A model generated the notes under the pieces. That model ran no database searches. It was not told the origin of the DNA and saw only the letters and a program-made list of their open reading frames with translations. A stretch of 64,000 bases of DNA from Hyphomicrobiaceae bacterium (GTDB lineage Bacteria > Pseudomonadota > Alphaproteobacteria > Rhizobiales > Hyphomicrobiaceae). This document shows, piece by piece, positions 8,582-18,054 of the stretch; the stretch's first letter is position 1; the number at the start of each line of letters is the position of its first letter. A program made the position numbers and the translations under genes. The DNA is taken from the NCBI GenBank assembly GCA_016793635.1, contig JAEUMD010000003.1:62001-126000 (forward strand), written 5' to 3'.

Positions 8582-9220
8582 ATGCGCACCGAAGACCTCA
8601 TTCGCGCTCTTGCCGCCGACACCGCCGCAACCCCTGCGCCACCGCGTCGGGCCATCGCAATGGCCCTCGCCGCTGGAGCGGCCGTTACGGCATTGCTGTT
8701 CTTCGCGCTGCTGGGGCTGCGCGGCGACATCGCGACCGCGATGACCGCGTGGCGCTTCGGCCTGAAGCTCGTCGTGACGTCAGCCCTCATCGCCACCGCG
8801 CTGTTCGCCGCAATCCGCCTCAGCGATCCGCTGGCGCCGCCGCGCGCCGCTCTCGCCCCGGTGCTGGCCGTTCCCGCACTGCTCGCCATCGGCGCGGGCG
8901 TCGAGATGTCGGCGCTGCCGCACGACGAATGGGCGATGCGTTGGATTGGCAAGAACTCGCTGGTTTGCCTGACCACCATCCCGGTGTTGGCGCTGGCGCC
9001 TCTCGGCGCACTGCTGTACGCCATGCGCAGCGGGGCGCCCTCCTCACCGTCGCTCGCGGGTGCCGCCGCGGGCTTGCTCGCCAGCGGCTCCGCAGCGTTC
9101 CTCTATGCGACCCATTGCACAGACGATTCCCCGCTGTTCGTCGCTACCTGGTATCCAATCGCGATCCTCGCCGTCACCGCCGCCGGCGCCCTGATCGGCC
9201 GTAAGGTGCTGCGCTGGTAG
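8582..9220 (+). CDS. NrsF-like (DUF1109) membrane anti-sigma factor
   Basis: The 212-residue protein starts MRTEDLIRALAAD, a short cytoplasmic segment typical of NrsF, followed by six hydrophobic segments. NrsF proteins hold their ECF sigma factor at the membrane and release it on stress, with cysteines implicated in sensing. Here cysteines occur in KNSLVCLTT and ATHCTDDSP, close to predicted membrane edges. It begins 1 base after the sigma factor stop, so it is co-translated with it. No target gene for the pair lies immediately downstream. Confidence 0.88.
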   Translation: MRTEDLIRALAADTAATPAPPRRAIAMALAAGAAVTALLFFALLGLRGDIATAMTAWRFGLKLVVTSALIATALFAAIRLSDPLAPPRAALAPVLAVPALLAIGAGVEMSALPHDEWAMRWIGKNSLVCLTTIPVLALAPLGALLYAMRSGAPSSPSLAGAAAGLLASGSAAFLYATHCTDDSPLFVATWYPIAILAVTAAGALIGRKVLRW

Positions 9221-9342
9221 TCAGTCAAGGGCGCTACGGGAGCGAGAGGCGATCAATCCAGGCGGAAGCATTCTGCACTTCGATCGCAAGCGTGGACTGC
9301 GCCGTCAGTTCCTGACTTGACGATCAAGGCCAGTGGAAGCGT

Positions 9343-9960
9343 TCAGGAGAGCAATGCCCGCTCGATGATGCCGAGTGAGATCGCGACCTCGGTAACGCTC
9401 TCTTCAAGGAGAGCTGTCGCAGTCTCTTCATCGAGGAGCTTTCCGCCCTTACCTGCTCGCGGGCATAAAGCCCCCTCGCTCATCACGCCGCCGACAGAAA
9501 CAGCAACCGCGACGCGAAGCCATACATCAGGATGGACGCTGTCGTTCTGGCTCCAGATACCAGACAGGATGTAGCGGAATTTCGCGCTGTGCTCGGCCAA
9601 CTTCTCGATGTCGTCGATGATCAAAGGGCCGTGCGCCACGACCAAGTCCTCTGCAACGCCAGCGGCGACGAACGCAGCGTCGCGGACGCTGTCGCACGCA
9701 TCCATCGCCGCGATCGCTAGGGTGAATGCCAGCCTGGGATACTGCTGAACGATCTCGGCCTCGCAATAGGACACCCAATCGGTCGGAGCCGTCACCTCTG
9801 CGTCCGGGAGTTCACCGTCGAGGTCGTAAAACAAGCGACCATGCTGCACGATCGCCTGTGCGACGCGCGCCAGATCGAGAGTGCCGTCGTCGCGGCGGCA
9901 CGGATAACGATCGTCGGCATCGGGGCACGCCAAACACTCAGGGAGCCGCGCGTCACCCAT
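9343..9960 (-). CDS. DUF6869-like protein of unknown function
   Basis: The 205-residue soluble protein has an N-terminal part with several cysteines (ECLACPDADDRYPC). A C-terminal helical part contains AEDLVVAHGPLIIDDIEKLA and FRYILSGIWSQND, the pattern seen in DUF6869-domain proteins. It follows gatB on the same strand with a 7-base gap, so it may be co-transcribed. Codon use is less GC3-biased than its neighbours, hinting at more recent acquisition. Function is unknown; the DUF assignment is from memory of the motif. Confidence 0.65.
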   Translation of the reverse strand: MGDARLPECLACPDADDRYPCRRDDGTLDLARVAQAIVQHGRLFYDLDGELPDAEVTAPTDWVSYCEAEIVQQYPRLAFTLAIAAMDACDSVRDAAFVAAGVAEDLVVAHGPLIIDDIEKLAEHSAKFRYILSGIWSQNDSVHPDVWLRVAVAVSVGGVMSEGALCPRAGKGGKLLDEETATALLEESVTEVAISLGIIERALLS

Positions 9961-9967
9961 CCACGCC

Positions 9968-11461
9968 TCACGCGATGCCCAACTTCTTCTTCAAGATCTC
10001 GTTGACCGCGGCGGGGTTGGCCTTGCCGCCGGAGGCTTTCATCACCTGGCCGACGAACCAGCCGAGCATCGACGGCTTGGCCACCACCTGTGCCACCTTG
10101 TCGGGGTTGGCCGAGATGATCTCGTCCACCGCCTTTTCGATGGCGCCCGTGTCCGTCACCTGCTTCATGCCGCGGGCCTCGACGATCTCGGCCGGGTTGC
10201 CCCCCTCGCTCCAGACGATCTCGAAGAGATCCTTGGCGATCTTGCCGGAGATCGTACCGTTCGAGATCAAATCGACGATGCCGCCGAGCTGCGCCGCCGA
10301 GACCGGACTATCGGCGATGTCGTGACCTTCCTTGTTGAGACGTCCGAGCAGCTCGTTGATTACCCAGTTGGCGGCGAGCTTGCCGTCACGGCCCCCATCC
10401 TTCTGCATCGAGACGACACCCTCGAAGAAATCGGCGCGCTCGCGCTCCGCCACCAGCACGCCCGCGTCGTAGTGCGACAGGCCGAACTCCTTCATGAAGC
10501 GCGCCGCCTTCTCGTCGGGGAGCTCCGGCAGATGCTGCTTCAGGTCGTCGACATAGGCCTGCGTGAACTCGAGCGGCAACAGGTCCGGATCGGGGAAGTA
10601 GCGATAGTCGTGGGCTTCCTCCTTCGATCGCATCGAGCGCGTCTCGCCCTTGTTCGGGTCGAACAGCCGCGTCTCCTGGTCGATCGTCCCGCCGCTCTCG
10701 ATGATGTCGATCTGACGACGCGCCTCTACCTCGACCGCCTGGCCGATGAAGCGGATCGAGTTGACGTTCTTGATTTCGCAGCGCGTACCGAGCGGATCGC
10801 CGGGCTTCCTCACCGAGACGTTGACGTCCGCGCGCAGGTTGCCCTTCTCCATGTCGCCGTCGCACGTGCCGAGGTAGCGCAGGATGGTGCGCAGCTTCGT
10901 CACGTAGGCCTGCGCCTCTTTGGATGAGCGCAGGTCCGGCCGCGAGACGATCTCCATCAACGCGACGCCCGATCGGTTGAGATCGACAAACGAATAGTCC
11001 GGGCTCTGGTCGTGGATCGATTTGCCGGCGTCCTGCTCGAGATGCAGCCGTTCGATGCCGATGCGCTTCGCCTCGCCATCGACGTCGATCTCGATCTCGC
11101 CCTCGCCGACGATCGGCTGCTTGTACTGGCTGATCTGGTAGCCCTGCGGCAGGTCCGGGTAAAAGTAGTTCTTGCGGTCGAAGATGCTGCGTAGGTTGAT
11201 CTCGGCCTTGAGGCCGAGGCCGGTGCGGATGGCCTGCGCCACACACTCTTCATTGATGACGGGCAGCATGCCGGGCATGGCCGCATCGACGAGGCTGACA
11301 TGATCGTTCGGGTTGGCGCCGAACTCGGTCGAGGCCCCGGAGAACAGCTTCGCGCGTGAGTTCACCTGCGCGTGCACCTCCATGCCGACGATCACCTCCC
11401 AGTCGCCCGTGGCGCCCGGAATGAGGTTGCTTTTCTCGGCTCGTGCGGCCTTGCTCTGCAT
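9968..11461 (-). CDS. gatB: Aspartyl/glutamyl-tRNA(Asn/Gln) amidotransferase subunit B
   Basis: The 497-residue protein shows the GatB signatures [52 protein letters not shown] and [13 protein letters not shown]. The C-terminal YqeY-like tail domain includes [17 protein letters not shown]. GatB activates the misacylated Glu-tRNA(Gln) or Asp-tRNA(Asn) and receives ammonia from GatA. It is not adjacent to gatCA, which lie about 4 kb away on the same strand; this split is common in alphaproteobacteria. Confidence 0.97.
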   Translation of the reverse strand: MQSKAARAEKSNLIPGATGDWEVIVGMEVHAQVNSRAKLFSGASTEFGANPNDHVSLVDAAMPGMLPVINEECVAQAIRTGLGLKAEINLRSIFDRKNYFYPDLPQGYQISQYKQPIVGEGEIEIDVDGEAKRIGIERLHLEQDAGKSIHDQSPDYSFVDLNRSGVALMEIVSRPDLRSSKEAQAYVTKLRTILRYLGTCDGDMEKGNLRADVNVSVRKPGDPLGTRCEIKNVNSIRFIGQAVEVEARRQIDIIESGGTIDQETRLFDPNKGETRSMRSKEEAHDYRYFPDPDLLPLEFTQAYVDDLKQHLPELPDEKAARFMKEFGLSHYDAGVLVAERERADFFEGVVSMQKDGGRDGKLAANWVINELLGRLNKEGHDIADSPVSAAQLGGIVDLISNGTISGKIAKDLFEIVWSEGGNPAEIVEARGMKQVTDTGAIEKAVDEIISANPDKVAQVVAKPSMLGWFVGQVMKASGGKANPAAVNEILKKKLGIA

Positions 11462-11615
11462 GGCGTTTTCCGTGTGCTAATCATGAGGTGGGCAGCAGCC
11501 CCTCGGGCTCTGGTAGGCCGGGCGGGAAACGAGGTCAAGCGCCGCCAGTCGATGCGGCGAAGCCAGCTCCCGAACGATGCGACCGGGAGCGGCGACCAGG
11601 ACGGAGGGTTAAGGA

Positions 11616-12275
11616 ATGCGGGCTGGCAAGCGGACCATAGCGGCCATCGTAGCGGTCACCGGCGTCGTGACGCTCGGCGGGTGCATCGACCAGATATACG
11701 GCTGGCACTACGACCGCACGAAAACCGGTGAGATCAAGGGTACCCTCCGCGTCACCTGGGTTGGCCGGGACAGCTTCCTTTACGAGCCCGATCCCGTGAA
11801 CCCGCTCTATTTCAAACGGTCGGACGGAACCGTGATCCAGCCTGCCACCATGTATACCGACGGCGGCACGATCCCGATGGCGCTGCGTGCCATCAAATCC
11901 TATTCGCCGTGGGGCTATGCGCCGGCTTTCATCATTCACGACTGGCTGTTCGTGATGAAGCAGTGCCAGCTTCCGGGCCACGAGAAATACAATCTCGAAA
12001 CCGCCGCCGAGGTGATGTCGGAAGCTGTGAAGTCGCTGATGGAGAACCCCAAGGTCGGCGCGCCGAACAAGCTCGTGCATTACTCGATGTACGAAGGCGT
12101 GCTCTCGTCGACCGCGCGCGACTATTGGGAGCACGGCAAGTGCAATCCGCCCGGAGCGGCGCTGGAACGCGCGCCCTCCCCCGCCAAGACGCGCTCGCTC
12201 GAAGCTCCCAGCACCCTCGGCGGGCCGCCCGTGCCGAAAGCCGCCCTGCCGAGCTTCACCATCACGCTCGATTGA
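11616..12275 (+). CDS. DUF1353-family lipoprotein
   Basis: The 219-residue protein has a lipobox LGGC near residue 23 after a basic/hydrophobic signal sequence, so it is predicted to be lipidated. The core contains TDGGTIPMALRA followed by PAFIIHDWLFVMKQC, the DGGSIP...HDwL pattern of DUF1353. That family is often found in phage or envelope contexts and has no established activity, though the conserved Asp/His suggest a metal or hydrolytic site. The C-terminus is Pro/Ala-rich. It is divergently transcribed from gatB. Confidence 0.78.
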   Translation: MRAGKRTIAAIVAVTGVVTLGGCIDQIYGWHYDRTKTGEIKGTLRVTWVGRDSFLYEPDPVNPLYFKRSDGTVIQPATMYTDGGTIPMALRAIKSYSPWGYAPAFIIHDWLFVMKQCQLPGHEKYNLETAAEVMSEAVKSLMENPKVGAPNKLVHYSMYEGVLSSTARDYWEHGKCNPPGAALERAPSPAKTRSLEAPSTLGGPPVPKAALPSFTITLD

Positions 12276-12472
12276 GAATGCTGTCGCTCGGCCTGGTCAC
12301 CTCCTCGGTTGACCAGACGCACGAGGGGGCGTTGGGCTGGACGGGAAGTTGCATGCCCATCGCGATCGGGGCGCCGATCGCCGGGCCAATTGCTTAACCA
12401 ACCTCGATCAGAATGGAGGAAAGCCCGGCTCGCGGAAGCCGGCAACCTTGTCTGGAACAGTGGATCACGACA

Positions 12473-13188
12473 TGACGATGACTTCGCCGGAGACCATTGC
12501 CCTCGCCGGCACCGCGCCGCGTCACACGGTAGCAGGGACCTATGGCAACTCGACCTCTCTCGCGTTCCGCTGCCGCGCCAACCGCTTCGCCCTCATCCGC
12601 CCGCTGATCGAGCGCATCATTGCCGAGAATGGCCGATGCCGAATCCTCGATCTCGGCGGCACCGAATACTACTGGAACATCTTCGGCAGCTACGTCGCCG
12701 ACCACCCCGTCGAGATCGACCTCGTGAACTTCGAGGCCGGCGCCACGAGAAATCCCAAGATCCGCTCACTCGCCGGCGATGCGACCGACCTCGGCGCCTT
12801 CGACGACATGAGCTACGACCTCGTGCATTCGAACTCGGTGATCGAGCACGTCGGATCGTGGAAACAGATGATGGCCATGGCCGCCAACGTGCGCCGGCTG
12901 GCACCTGCCTACTACGTCCAGACGCCCTATTTCTGGTTTCCGATCGAGCCGCACTTCCGCGTGCCCGCCTTCCAGTGGATGCCCGAGCAGGTGCGCGCGC
13001 GGCTGCTGATGCGCTATAACCTGGGCTTCGGCGGCCGCCGGCACACCTTCGACGCCGCCATGCGGGCGGTACAATCCGCCGTCCTGCTCGACCGCCGGCA
13101 GATGGCCGAGCTGTTCCCCGACGCGCGTATCGAGGCCGAGCGCTTCTACGGCTTCACCAAATCGCTGATGGCGATCCGCGAGGGCTAG
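12473..13188 (+). CDS. SAM-dependent methyltransferase (class I fold)
   Basis: The 238-residue protein contains the glycine-rich SAM motif CRILDLGGTEYYWN, an acidic EIDLVNFEAG after strand 2, and a YDLVHSNSVIEHVG motif IV/post-IV region as in Methyltransf_11/ubiE-like enzymes. YVQTPYFWFPIEPHF matches sugar- or lipid-modifying methyltransferases often seen in surface-polysaccharide clusters. The start was chosen at the ATG following GGATCACGAC. The stop codon TAG overlaps the first bases of an inverted repeat. The substrate is unknown. Confidence 0.82.
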
Positions 13189-13246
13189 AGCATCATCCGA
13201 CCGCACGGCATCGCGATAGCGATGAGCGGTCGGATAAAGATGCTCT
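13187..13246. repeat. Long inverted repeat in convergent spacer (element A)
   Basis: Outer arms AGAGCATC (13187-13194) and GATGCTCT (13239-13246) and inner arms CCGACCGC / GCGGTCGG pair across a loop that itself contains a TCGCGATAGCGA hairpin. The hairpin could act as a bidirectional terminator for the convergent methyltransferase and rhodanese genes, and overlaps the methyltransferase stop codon. A related sequence occurs at 42930. Confidence 0.8.
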
Positions 13247-13260
13247 GGAATCCTGGTGCT

Positions 13261-13320
13261 AGAGCGCTTTCGTCCGATCAGGGGAACCGCTTGCGGTTCC
13301 GTCAGTTGGGATAGCGCTCT
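13261..13320. repeat. Palindromic intergenic repeat (element B)
   Basis: Arms AGAGCGCT (13261-13268) and AGCGCTCT (13313-13320) flank CCGATCAGGGGAACCGC...GCGGTTCCGTCAG, whose centre AACCGC-TTG-CGGTT is itself paired. The core (13273-13303) is nearly repeated at 42938-42970. It is a dispersed imperfect palindrome of the kind common between genes in Rhizobiales. Its role is unknown. Confidence 0.8.
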
Positions 13321-13362
13321 TACGCCTCCTCGGCCCGAACCCAAGTTCAAGCGGCGATAGCG

Positions 13363-13875
13363 TCAGGGCTGCGCTGCGACGAGCGCCGGCTTTTCGAGAC
13401 CGGGCTCCCACTTGCGGACTGGCAGGCCCGACTTGACCCAGCCGGTTCCGTTGCGGCCACCCGCCATCCCTTCCGCGACATTGATGACGTTCTTGTACCC
13501 GGCCTGCTCCAGCGGCCCGGCAAGGGTGGTGGTGCGGTTGCCGGTCCGGCAGATGATGGCGAGCGGCTTCGAGCGGTCACCGCCGAGAACCTGATCGAGC
13601 TGCTTCAGGAGCTCGGGACCCTGCTGGTGCATGGTTATCGTATAAGCGGACGCGGGCACACCGGTCTGCTTCCATTCCTCGGGCGTGCGGACATCGACGA
13701 GCGTGATCTCGCCCTTGAGCGCCTTGGCGTGGGCCTCGGCCGCGCCCATCACCTCGCCCGCTGCGGCAGCACCCGGCCCCATCAGCCGGACAACCGACAA
13801 AATGAAAATCGCAAGCGCGGCCACCATCGCCGCCTTGCCCCAGAATCCGCTGCTGAAGACATTCTCGAAAGCCAT
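13363..13875 (-). CDS. Membrane-anchored rhodanese-like sulfurtransferase
   Basis: The 170-residue protein has one N-terminal membrane segment (about residues 15-34) and a single rhodanese domain with LVDVRTPEEW and the active-site loop CRTGNRTTTL, nucleophile C109. The domain probably faces the periplasm. Single-domain rhodaneses carry persulfide sulfur or act as redox/sulfide carriers; the partner is not evident. GAGGTGGAG just before the ATG at 13875 supports this start over a longer upstream frame. Confidence 0.88.
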   Translation of the reverse strand: MAFENVFSSGFWGKAAMVAALAIFILSVVRLMGPGAAAAGEVMGAAEAHAKALKGEITLVDVRTPEEWKQTGVPASAYTITMHQQGPELLKQLDQVLGGDRSKPLAIICRTGNRTTTLAGPLEQAGYKNVINVAEGMAGGRNGTGWVKSGLPVRKWEPGLEKPALVAAQP

Positions 13876-13984
13876 GCTCCACCTCTTCCGCATAGATATT
13901 CGGCGCCGCTGATATGGATCGCAGCGCGCACACCCGCAAGGTGCGGAATGTCTCACGGGGCGAGACCCCGGTCTGTGACGGGCG

Positions 13985-14296
13985 TTACCGCCCAGCGCGA
14001 AAACGTGCCAACGCGAAGCCCGCCGTGGCCCAGCCGAGACCGAACACCGACTGGAGCGCGACAATGCCTGCCTCGCCGCCAATTCCTTCCATACGGATGA
14101 TGCCGAGAAGCACGCAGGCAAGGTACAGCAAGAAGCCGGCGAGCGCGGCCGCGAGAGCCGCGACGATCAGTTTCTGCCACTGGTCCGCCTTGAGGCCCAT
14201 CCAGAAGGCAACGGCGATGACCGCAGGATTGAGCGCGGCGACGAGGGCCAGCATCGCCGGATCGAAGGCCTTGAGGGTAATCATGTGCGGTTCCAT
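13985..14296 (-). CDS. Small integral membrane protein of unknown function
   Basis: The 103-residue protein has three hydrophobic segments (about 15-35, 42-68 and 78-98) joined by short loops, one with GLKADQWQK. An alternative ATG four codons downstream (14284) gives MITLKAFDP, which is equally plausible. It lies between a rhodanese gene and an NTF2-like gene on the same strand. No family is recognised; a role in the membrane is all that can be said. Confidence 0.65.
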   Translation of the reverse strand: MEPHMITLKAFDPAMLALVAALNPAVIAVAFWMGLKADQWQKLIVAALAAALAGFLLYLACVLLGIIRMEGIGGEAGIVALQSVFGLGWATAGFALARFRAGR

Positions 14297-14493
14297 GAAA
14301 TTGCTAGATCGCCGTGCCGGACGCGCACGTCACGCCCTGGCCCGTTGTCTTAGAGTTGCTCATCACTGCCGTGATGGATCGTGAGCGCGATGCGATACAG
14401 CGAGATAGCACGCAAGAGGCCTAGCCCGTCATTGCACGTCGCTCGCCGCCACGCACCGCGCGGTTCGCCACATGACGGGCGGGCGTTGGATCA

Positions 14494-15057
14494 TCAATTG
14501 ATCTTGTGATCCCAACCGGGCGTGATGAGCTGGCACACGGTTCGTGCGTTCTCGACCTTCCGGCCCGTCGCGCTCAGGGTGTAGATACCGGTACAGCGCG
14601 CGGCAACGGTTTCTCCGGTCGCCAGCATCTTGAGATCGAACTCACACACCGCCGCAACCTCGCGTCCAGCGCGGATGGCGCTGTGCACCTCCACGTGACC
14701 GATCTGCATATGCGCAAAGTTGAGTTCGAAATGCTGGGCGATGCGCAGGTTGCCGCGTGAGCGCAGCGGCAGCTCCGCCTTGTGGTCTCCGCCGAAAAGC
14801 CGCACGAGCCGCGCATCGACATGGGCCGTCATGACTGCGTGTCGCTCGAACACTTCACCGATCGTGAACGGGTCTCCGGCCCCGAACGCATCGAACGCGC
14901 GGCGTAGAATGCTGGGCACGGTCGGCCGGATAATATGTGTCAAGAATATCACCCCATGCACAAATGATGATGCATGGCTATCGCGGATCGCTCCGCTCGT
15001 CGAGATGTGGCAACAACCTGTGAGTTTATGACGAGGATCGCGTACCCCGGAAAACAC
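14494..15057 (-). CDS. NTF2-like / SnoaL-like domain protein, start uncertain
   Basis: The core (from PSILRRAFDAFGAGD to the end) matches the alpha+beta-cone NTF2-like fold: an N-terminal helix, EVFERHAVMTAHVD, and then long strands ending TVCQLITPGWDHKIN. Such proteins are ketosteroid-isomerase-like enzymes or sensors of small molecules. The first 40 residues of the longest frame do not look like the fold. A GTG or TTG near 14950 could be the real start, giving about 150 residues. Function is unknown. Confidence 0.6.
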   Translation of the reverse strand: MFSGVRDPRHKLTGCCHISTSGAIRDSHASSFVHGVIFLTHIIRPTVPSILRRAFDAFGAGDPFTIGEVFERHAVMTAHVDARLVRLFGGDHKAELPLRSRGNLRIAQHFELNFAHMQIGHVEVHSAIRAGREVAAVCEFDLKMLATGETVAARCTGIYTLSATGRKVENARTVCQLITPGWDHKIN

Positions 15058-15125
15058 ACGTACTACAATTATATTTTAACTGAGTTTTTCACCTTTAACA
15101 CAAATTAAGAATATCAATCTGACGT
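15058..15125 (-). promoter_or_regulatory. AT-rich upstream region of the NTF2-like gene
   Basis: About 60 bases (15060-15118) are strikingly A/T-rich compared with the surrounding GC-rich DNA. On the minus strand they include TTGATA and TTAAAATATAAT-like stretches that could serve as -35/-10 elements. They lie just upstream of the NTF2-like gene. Promoter function is inferred from composition only. Confidence 0.35.
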
Positions 15126-15258
15126 TGAGCGCCATCGAAACGCCCCGGAACGTTGACCAACGTTGACCGATGTCTGATCGCCTAGCGCACTGAATAACGC
15201 TTGGCGGGTGGCTCCAACGTGCGCGGTGGCGCGCGGAATTCCTGCATGTGAAGGAACT

Positions 15259-15633
15259 CTAGGCGACCGTACCGTCACCGTTGCCGCGAGGCTCGCCAGC
15301 TTCGCCATTTTGGCGGAGTTGCTCCTCCTCGTACTGCACGAACCAGCCGATCATCGTTTTCCATTGCGCGCCGACCATATCGACGATGTCGGGCGGCAGG
15401 CCACGGTCGCGGGCTCGCCCCTTGACCTTGTCAATAACCTGCTGAATGCGCCACGGCACGTGGGCACCCTCTGGCGTGTTGCGCTTGAGCTGCCAGGCGC
15501 GATCGACGTATCCGAAGCGCTCGGCGATGAGATCGACGAGGGTGGCGTCGATGCGGTCGATCTCCGCGCGCACCTCGCTCATATCGCGGCATTCCGGCGC
15601 CGTCTTCGCGGCTTGCTGGCGGTCCATCGTCAT
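15259..15633 (-). CDS. Chorismate mutase (AroQ class)
   Basis: The 124-residue all-helical protein has the AroQ pattern: EIDRIDATLVDLIAERFGYVDRAWQLKR in helix 1, then a short helix and a C-terminal helix with MIGWFVQYEEEQL. The conserved arginine and lysine of the active site are present in helix 1 (R...LKR). It converts chorismate to prephenate for Phe/Tyr synthesis; isochorismate-pyruvate lyase-type activity cannot be excluded. A GAGGTGA sequence before the ATG at 15633 sets the start. It lies 46 bases downstream of gatA on the same strand. Confidence 0.85.
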   Translation of the reverse strand: MTMDRQQAAKTAPECRDMSEVRAEIDRIDATLVDLIAERFGYVDRAWQLKRNTPEGAHVPWRIQQVIDKVKGRARDRGLPPDIVDMVGAQWKTMIGWFVQYEEEQLRQNGEAGEPRGNGDGTVA

Positions 15634-15679
15634 CCCGTCACCTCGATCCATACTGCGGTCCGGCGTCCGACACGCCAAC

Positions 15680-17161
15680 TCAGGCGAGCCACCAACGCTC
15701 CGGCGGCACGAAGCGGCCCGCCGCATCCTCGATCACCTTGGCGGCGCGGAACAACGTGCCTTCGTCGAATGGCTTGCCGATGAGCTGTAGGCCGAGCGGC
15801 GTGCCCTCGTAGGAGACGCCCGCGGGAACCGAGATGCCCGGCAGGCCCGCCATGTTGACGGTCACCGTGAAGATATCCTCGAGATACATGGCAATAGGAT
15901 CGCCGGATTTCTCGCCGAACGCGAAAGCGGGACTCGGCGTCGTCGGCGTCAGCACGACGTCGATGTCGCGGAAGGCCTCGTCGAAGTCGCGCTTGATGAG
16001 CGAGCGCACCTTTTGCGCCTTGAGATAATAGGCGTCGTAATATCCGGCTGAGAGCACGTAGGTGCCGATGAGTACGCGCCGCTTCACCTCCTTGCCGAAG
16101 CCCGCCGCCCGGGTCTGCTCGTAGGTGTCGATGAGGTCCTTGCCGGGTACGCGTAAGCCGTACCGCACGCCGTCGTAGCGCGCGAGGTTCGACGATGCCT
16201 CGGCGGGGGCGACGATGTAGTAGGCGGGAAGCGCGTACTTGGTGTGCGGCAGCGAAATTTCACGGATGGTGGCGCCCGCCGCCTTGAGCCAGGCGACGCC
16301 CTCCTCCCAGAGCTGTCCGATTTCCGCCGACATGCCCTCGACGCGATACTCCTTCGGCACGCCGACGCGCAGCCCCTTCACGCTCGCCTTCATCTGCGCG
16401 ACGTAGTCGGGCACGGGCAGATCGACCGAGGTCGTATCCTTGGGATCGTGGCTCGCCATGGCGCCGAGCATGATGGCGCAATCCTCGACCGTTTTGGCGA
16501 TCGGCCCCGCCTGATCGAGCGAAGAAGCGAACGCGACGATGCCCCAGCGCGAACAGCGCCCGTAGGTCGGCTTGATGCCGACCGTGCCGGTGAGCGCCGC
16601 CGGCTGTCGGATGGAGCCGCCGGTGTCGGTGGCCGTCGCGGCGAGGCAGAGGTCGGCAGCGACCGCGGCCGAGGACCCGCCGGACGAGCCACCCGGCACG
16701 AGACGCGCGTTCGAACCCTTACGCCGCCATGGGCTCACCACCGGGCCAAACGCGCTCGTCTCGTTGGACGAGCCCATCGCAAACTCGTCGTTGTTGAGCT
16801 TGCCGAGCATCAACGCGCCGGCATTCCACAGGTTCTGCGTGACGGTCGATTCGTAGGTCGGCGTGAAATCATCGAGGATCTTCGAGCATGCCGTCGTGCG
16901 CACGCCCTTGGTGCAGAAGAGGTCCTTGATGCCGAGCGGCAAGCCCTCGAGCGCGCCCGCTTCGCCCTTGGCGATGCGCGCGTCGCTCGCCGCCGCCTGC
17001 TCCAGCGCCATCTCGGGCGTCGCCAGCACGAAAGCGTTGATGGCCGTGTTCGCCTTCTCGATAGCGGCGATGTGCGCTTCCGTCAGCTCCTTCGACGTGA
17101 AGTCCTTGGCGGCGAGACCCTTGCGGGCCTCCGCGAGCGTCAACTTGGTGAGCTCAGTCAC
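15680..17161 (-). CDS. gatA: Aspartyl/glutamyl-tRNA(Asn/Gln) amidotransferase subunit A
   Basis: The 493-residue amidase-signature enzyme has the Ser-cisSer-Lys triad visible as K79 (LPLGIKDLF), S159 ([12 protein letters not shown]) and S183 ([10 protein letters not shown]). It hydrolyses glutamine and channels ammonia to GatB. It starts with GTG at 17161, one base after the stop of a small periplasmic protein gene that separates it from gatC. The DYVAQMK...[10 protein letters not shown] and [14 protein letters not shown] segments are typical of GatA. Assignment is certain. Confidence 0.97.
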   Translation of the reverse strand: MTELTKLTLAEARKGLAAKDFTSKELTEAHIAAIEKANTAINAFVLATPEMALEQAAASDARIAKGEAGALEGLPLGIKDLFCTKGVRTTACSKILDDFTPTYESTVTQNLWNAGALMLGKLNNDEFAMGSSNETSAFGPVVSPWRRKGSNARLVPGGSSGGSSAAVAADLCLAATATDTGGSIRQPAALTGTVGIKPTYGRCSRWGIVAFASSLDQAGPIAKTVEDCAIMLGAMASHDPKDTTSVDLPVPDYVAQMKASVKGLRVGVPKEYRVEGMSAEIGQLWEEGVAWLKAAGATIREISLPHTKYALPAYYIVAPAEASSNLARYDGVRYGLRVPGKDLIDTYEQTRAAGFGKEVKRRVLIGTYVLSAGYYDAYYLKAQKVRSLIKRDFDEAFRDIDVVLTPTTPSPAFAFGEKSGDPIAMYLEDIFTVTVNMAGLPGISVPAGVSYEGTPLGLQLIGKPFDEGTLFRAAKVIEDAAGRFVPPERWWLA

Positions 17162-17162
17162 G

Positions 17163-17597
17163 TCACTTCTTCTCCTCGGCGGGCTTTGCGGCGGCGCCGG
17201 CCTCACAACGGCGGTATTCATCGGGTTCGTCAGAACCGCCACCCGAAACATCGAAAGTGTCGGGACCGGTCTTGGTGAAGGCGTACGTGGCGACGTTCGT
17301 GCTCGGTCCTTCGACGCAGTACATCAAGCCGACCCATACCCGTCCCGGCTCGTGTTCGAACACCTTGGTGAACTCGCACGAACCCTCCCAGCCGGCGAAC
17401 CCATCGGCGGTCAGCACTTCGGGCACGGTCTCGACATTGCGCGTCTTGCCACCGGCAATAGCCTCGAGCTTCTTGCAGCCCGCCTCGGTGGCGAACGTAC
17501 CGTCGATGAAGGTGCCGCGCTCCTTGGCGGCCAGAGGCGCGGCAAACATCCCCGAAACGGCGAGCATGGCTGCGGCGCGGAGCAACGAATTGCGCAT
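17163..17597 (-). CDS. Secreted protein of unknown function inside the gatC-gatA operon
   Basis: The 144-residue protein has a signal peptide ([20 protein letters not shown]...LAAK) and three cysteines in the mature part ([22 protein letters not shown]) plus one near the end (RRCEAG), so disulfides are likely. The C-terminus is Lys/Glu-rich. No named domain is recognised. It sits 5 bases after gatC and its stop lies 1 base before the gatA start, so the three genes should be translated from one mRNA. Why a periplasmic protein is placed there is unclear. Confidence 0.75.
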   Translation of the reverse strand: MRNSLLRAAAMLAVSGMFAAPLAAKERGTFIDGTFATEAGCKKLEAIAGGKTRNVETVPEVLTADGFAGWEGSCEFTKVFEHEPGRVWVGLMYCVEGPSTNVATYAFTKTGPDTFDVSGGGSDEPDEYRRCEAGAAAKPAEEKK

Positions 17598-17602
17598 GCC
17601 AC

Positions 17603-17890
17603 TCACTCCACGACTTTGGGAACGACGAAGTAGTGGTCCTCGGTCATCGGCGCATTGCGCACGATGTCGTCGGCAATCGCGCCATCGTTGACCACGTCGA
17701 CGCGCTTCTTCATCTCCTGCGCGACGACACGCGTCATCGGCTCGACCGTGCTGGTGTCGACCTGCTTCAACTGCTCGACCCAATCGAGGATGACAGAAAT
17801 CTCGTTCTCGAGGCTCTTGGCTTCCTCGTCGGTAATCTTCAACCGGGCGAGGCGCGCCACCCGCCGGACCGTACCTTGATCGACGTGCAT
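17603..17890 (-). CDS. gatC: Aspartyl/glutamyl-tRNA(Asn/Gln) amidotransferase subunit C
   Basis: The 95-residue protein has the GatC pattern: [20 protein letters not shown] at the N-terminus, [13 protein letters not shown] in the middle, and the C-terminal VPKVVE tail. GatC clamps GatA and GatB in the amidotransferase that corrects Glu-tRNA(Gln) and Asp-tRNA(Asn). It is first in the gatC / secreted protein / gatA transcript unit. Confidence 0.96.
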   Translation of the reverse strand: MHVDQGTVRRVARLARLKITDEEAKSLENEISVILDWVEQLKQVDTSTVEPMTRVVAQEMKKRVDVVNDGAIADDIVRNAPMTEDHYFVVPKVVE

Positions 17891-18054
17891 GATTCCCCTG
17901 CGGACTTGAGGCGGATACCGCCGAAATCTGGTCAGGCCGCACTCTTAGCGGCGTTGTTGGAGCCGCGCAACCGGCACCGCCGCGCCTCTGGATTGCTATT
18001 GCCGGAGCGGGCGCCCGGGATAGATTGGGTGCGCCAGGACCGCTGGAGACCGCT

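Noticed and set aside
12419-12452. GGAGGAAAGCCCGG string resembling the conserved RNase P RNA signature
   Set aside because: Only this short string matches. The surrounding sequence leads directly into the methyltransferase gene and lacks the other RNase P conserved segments.
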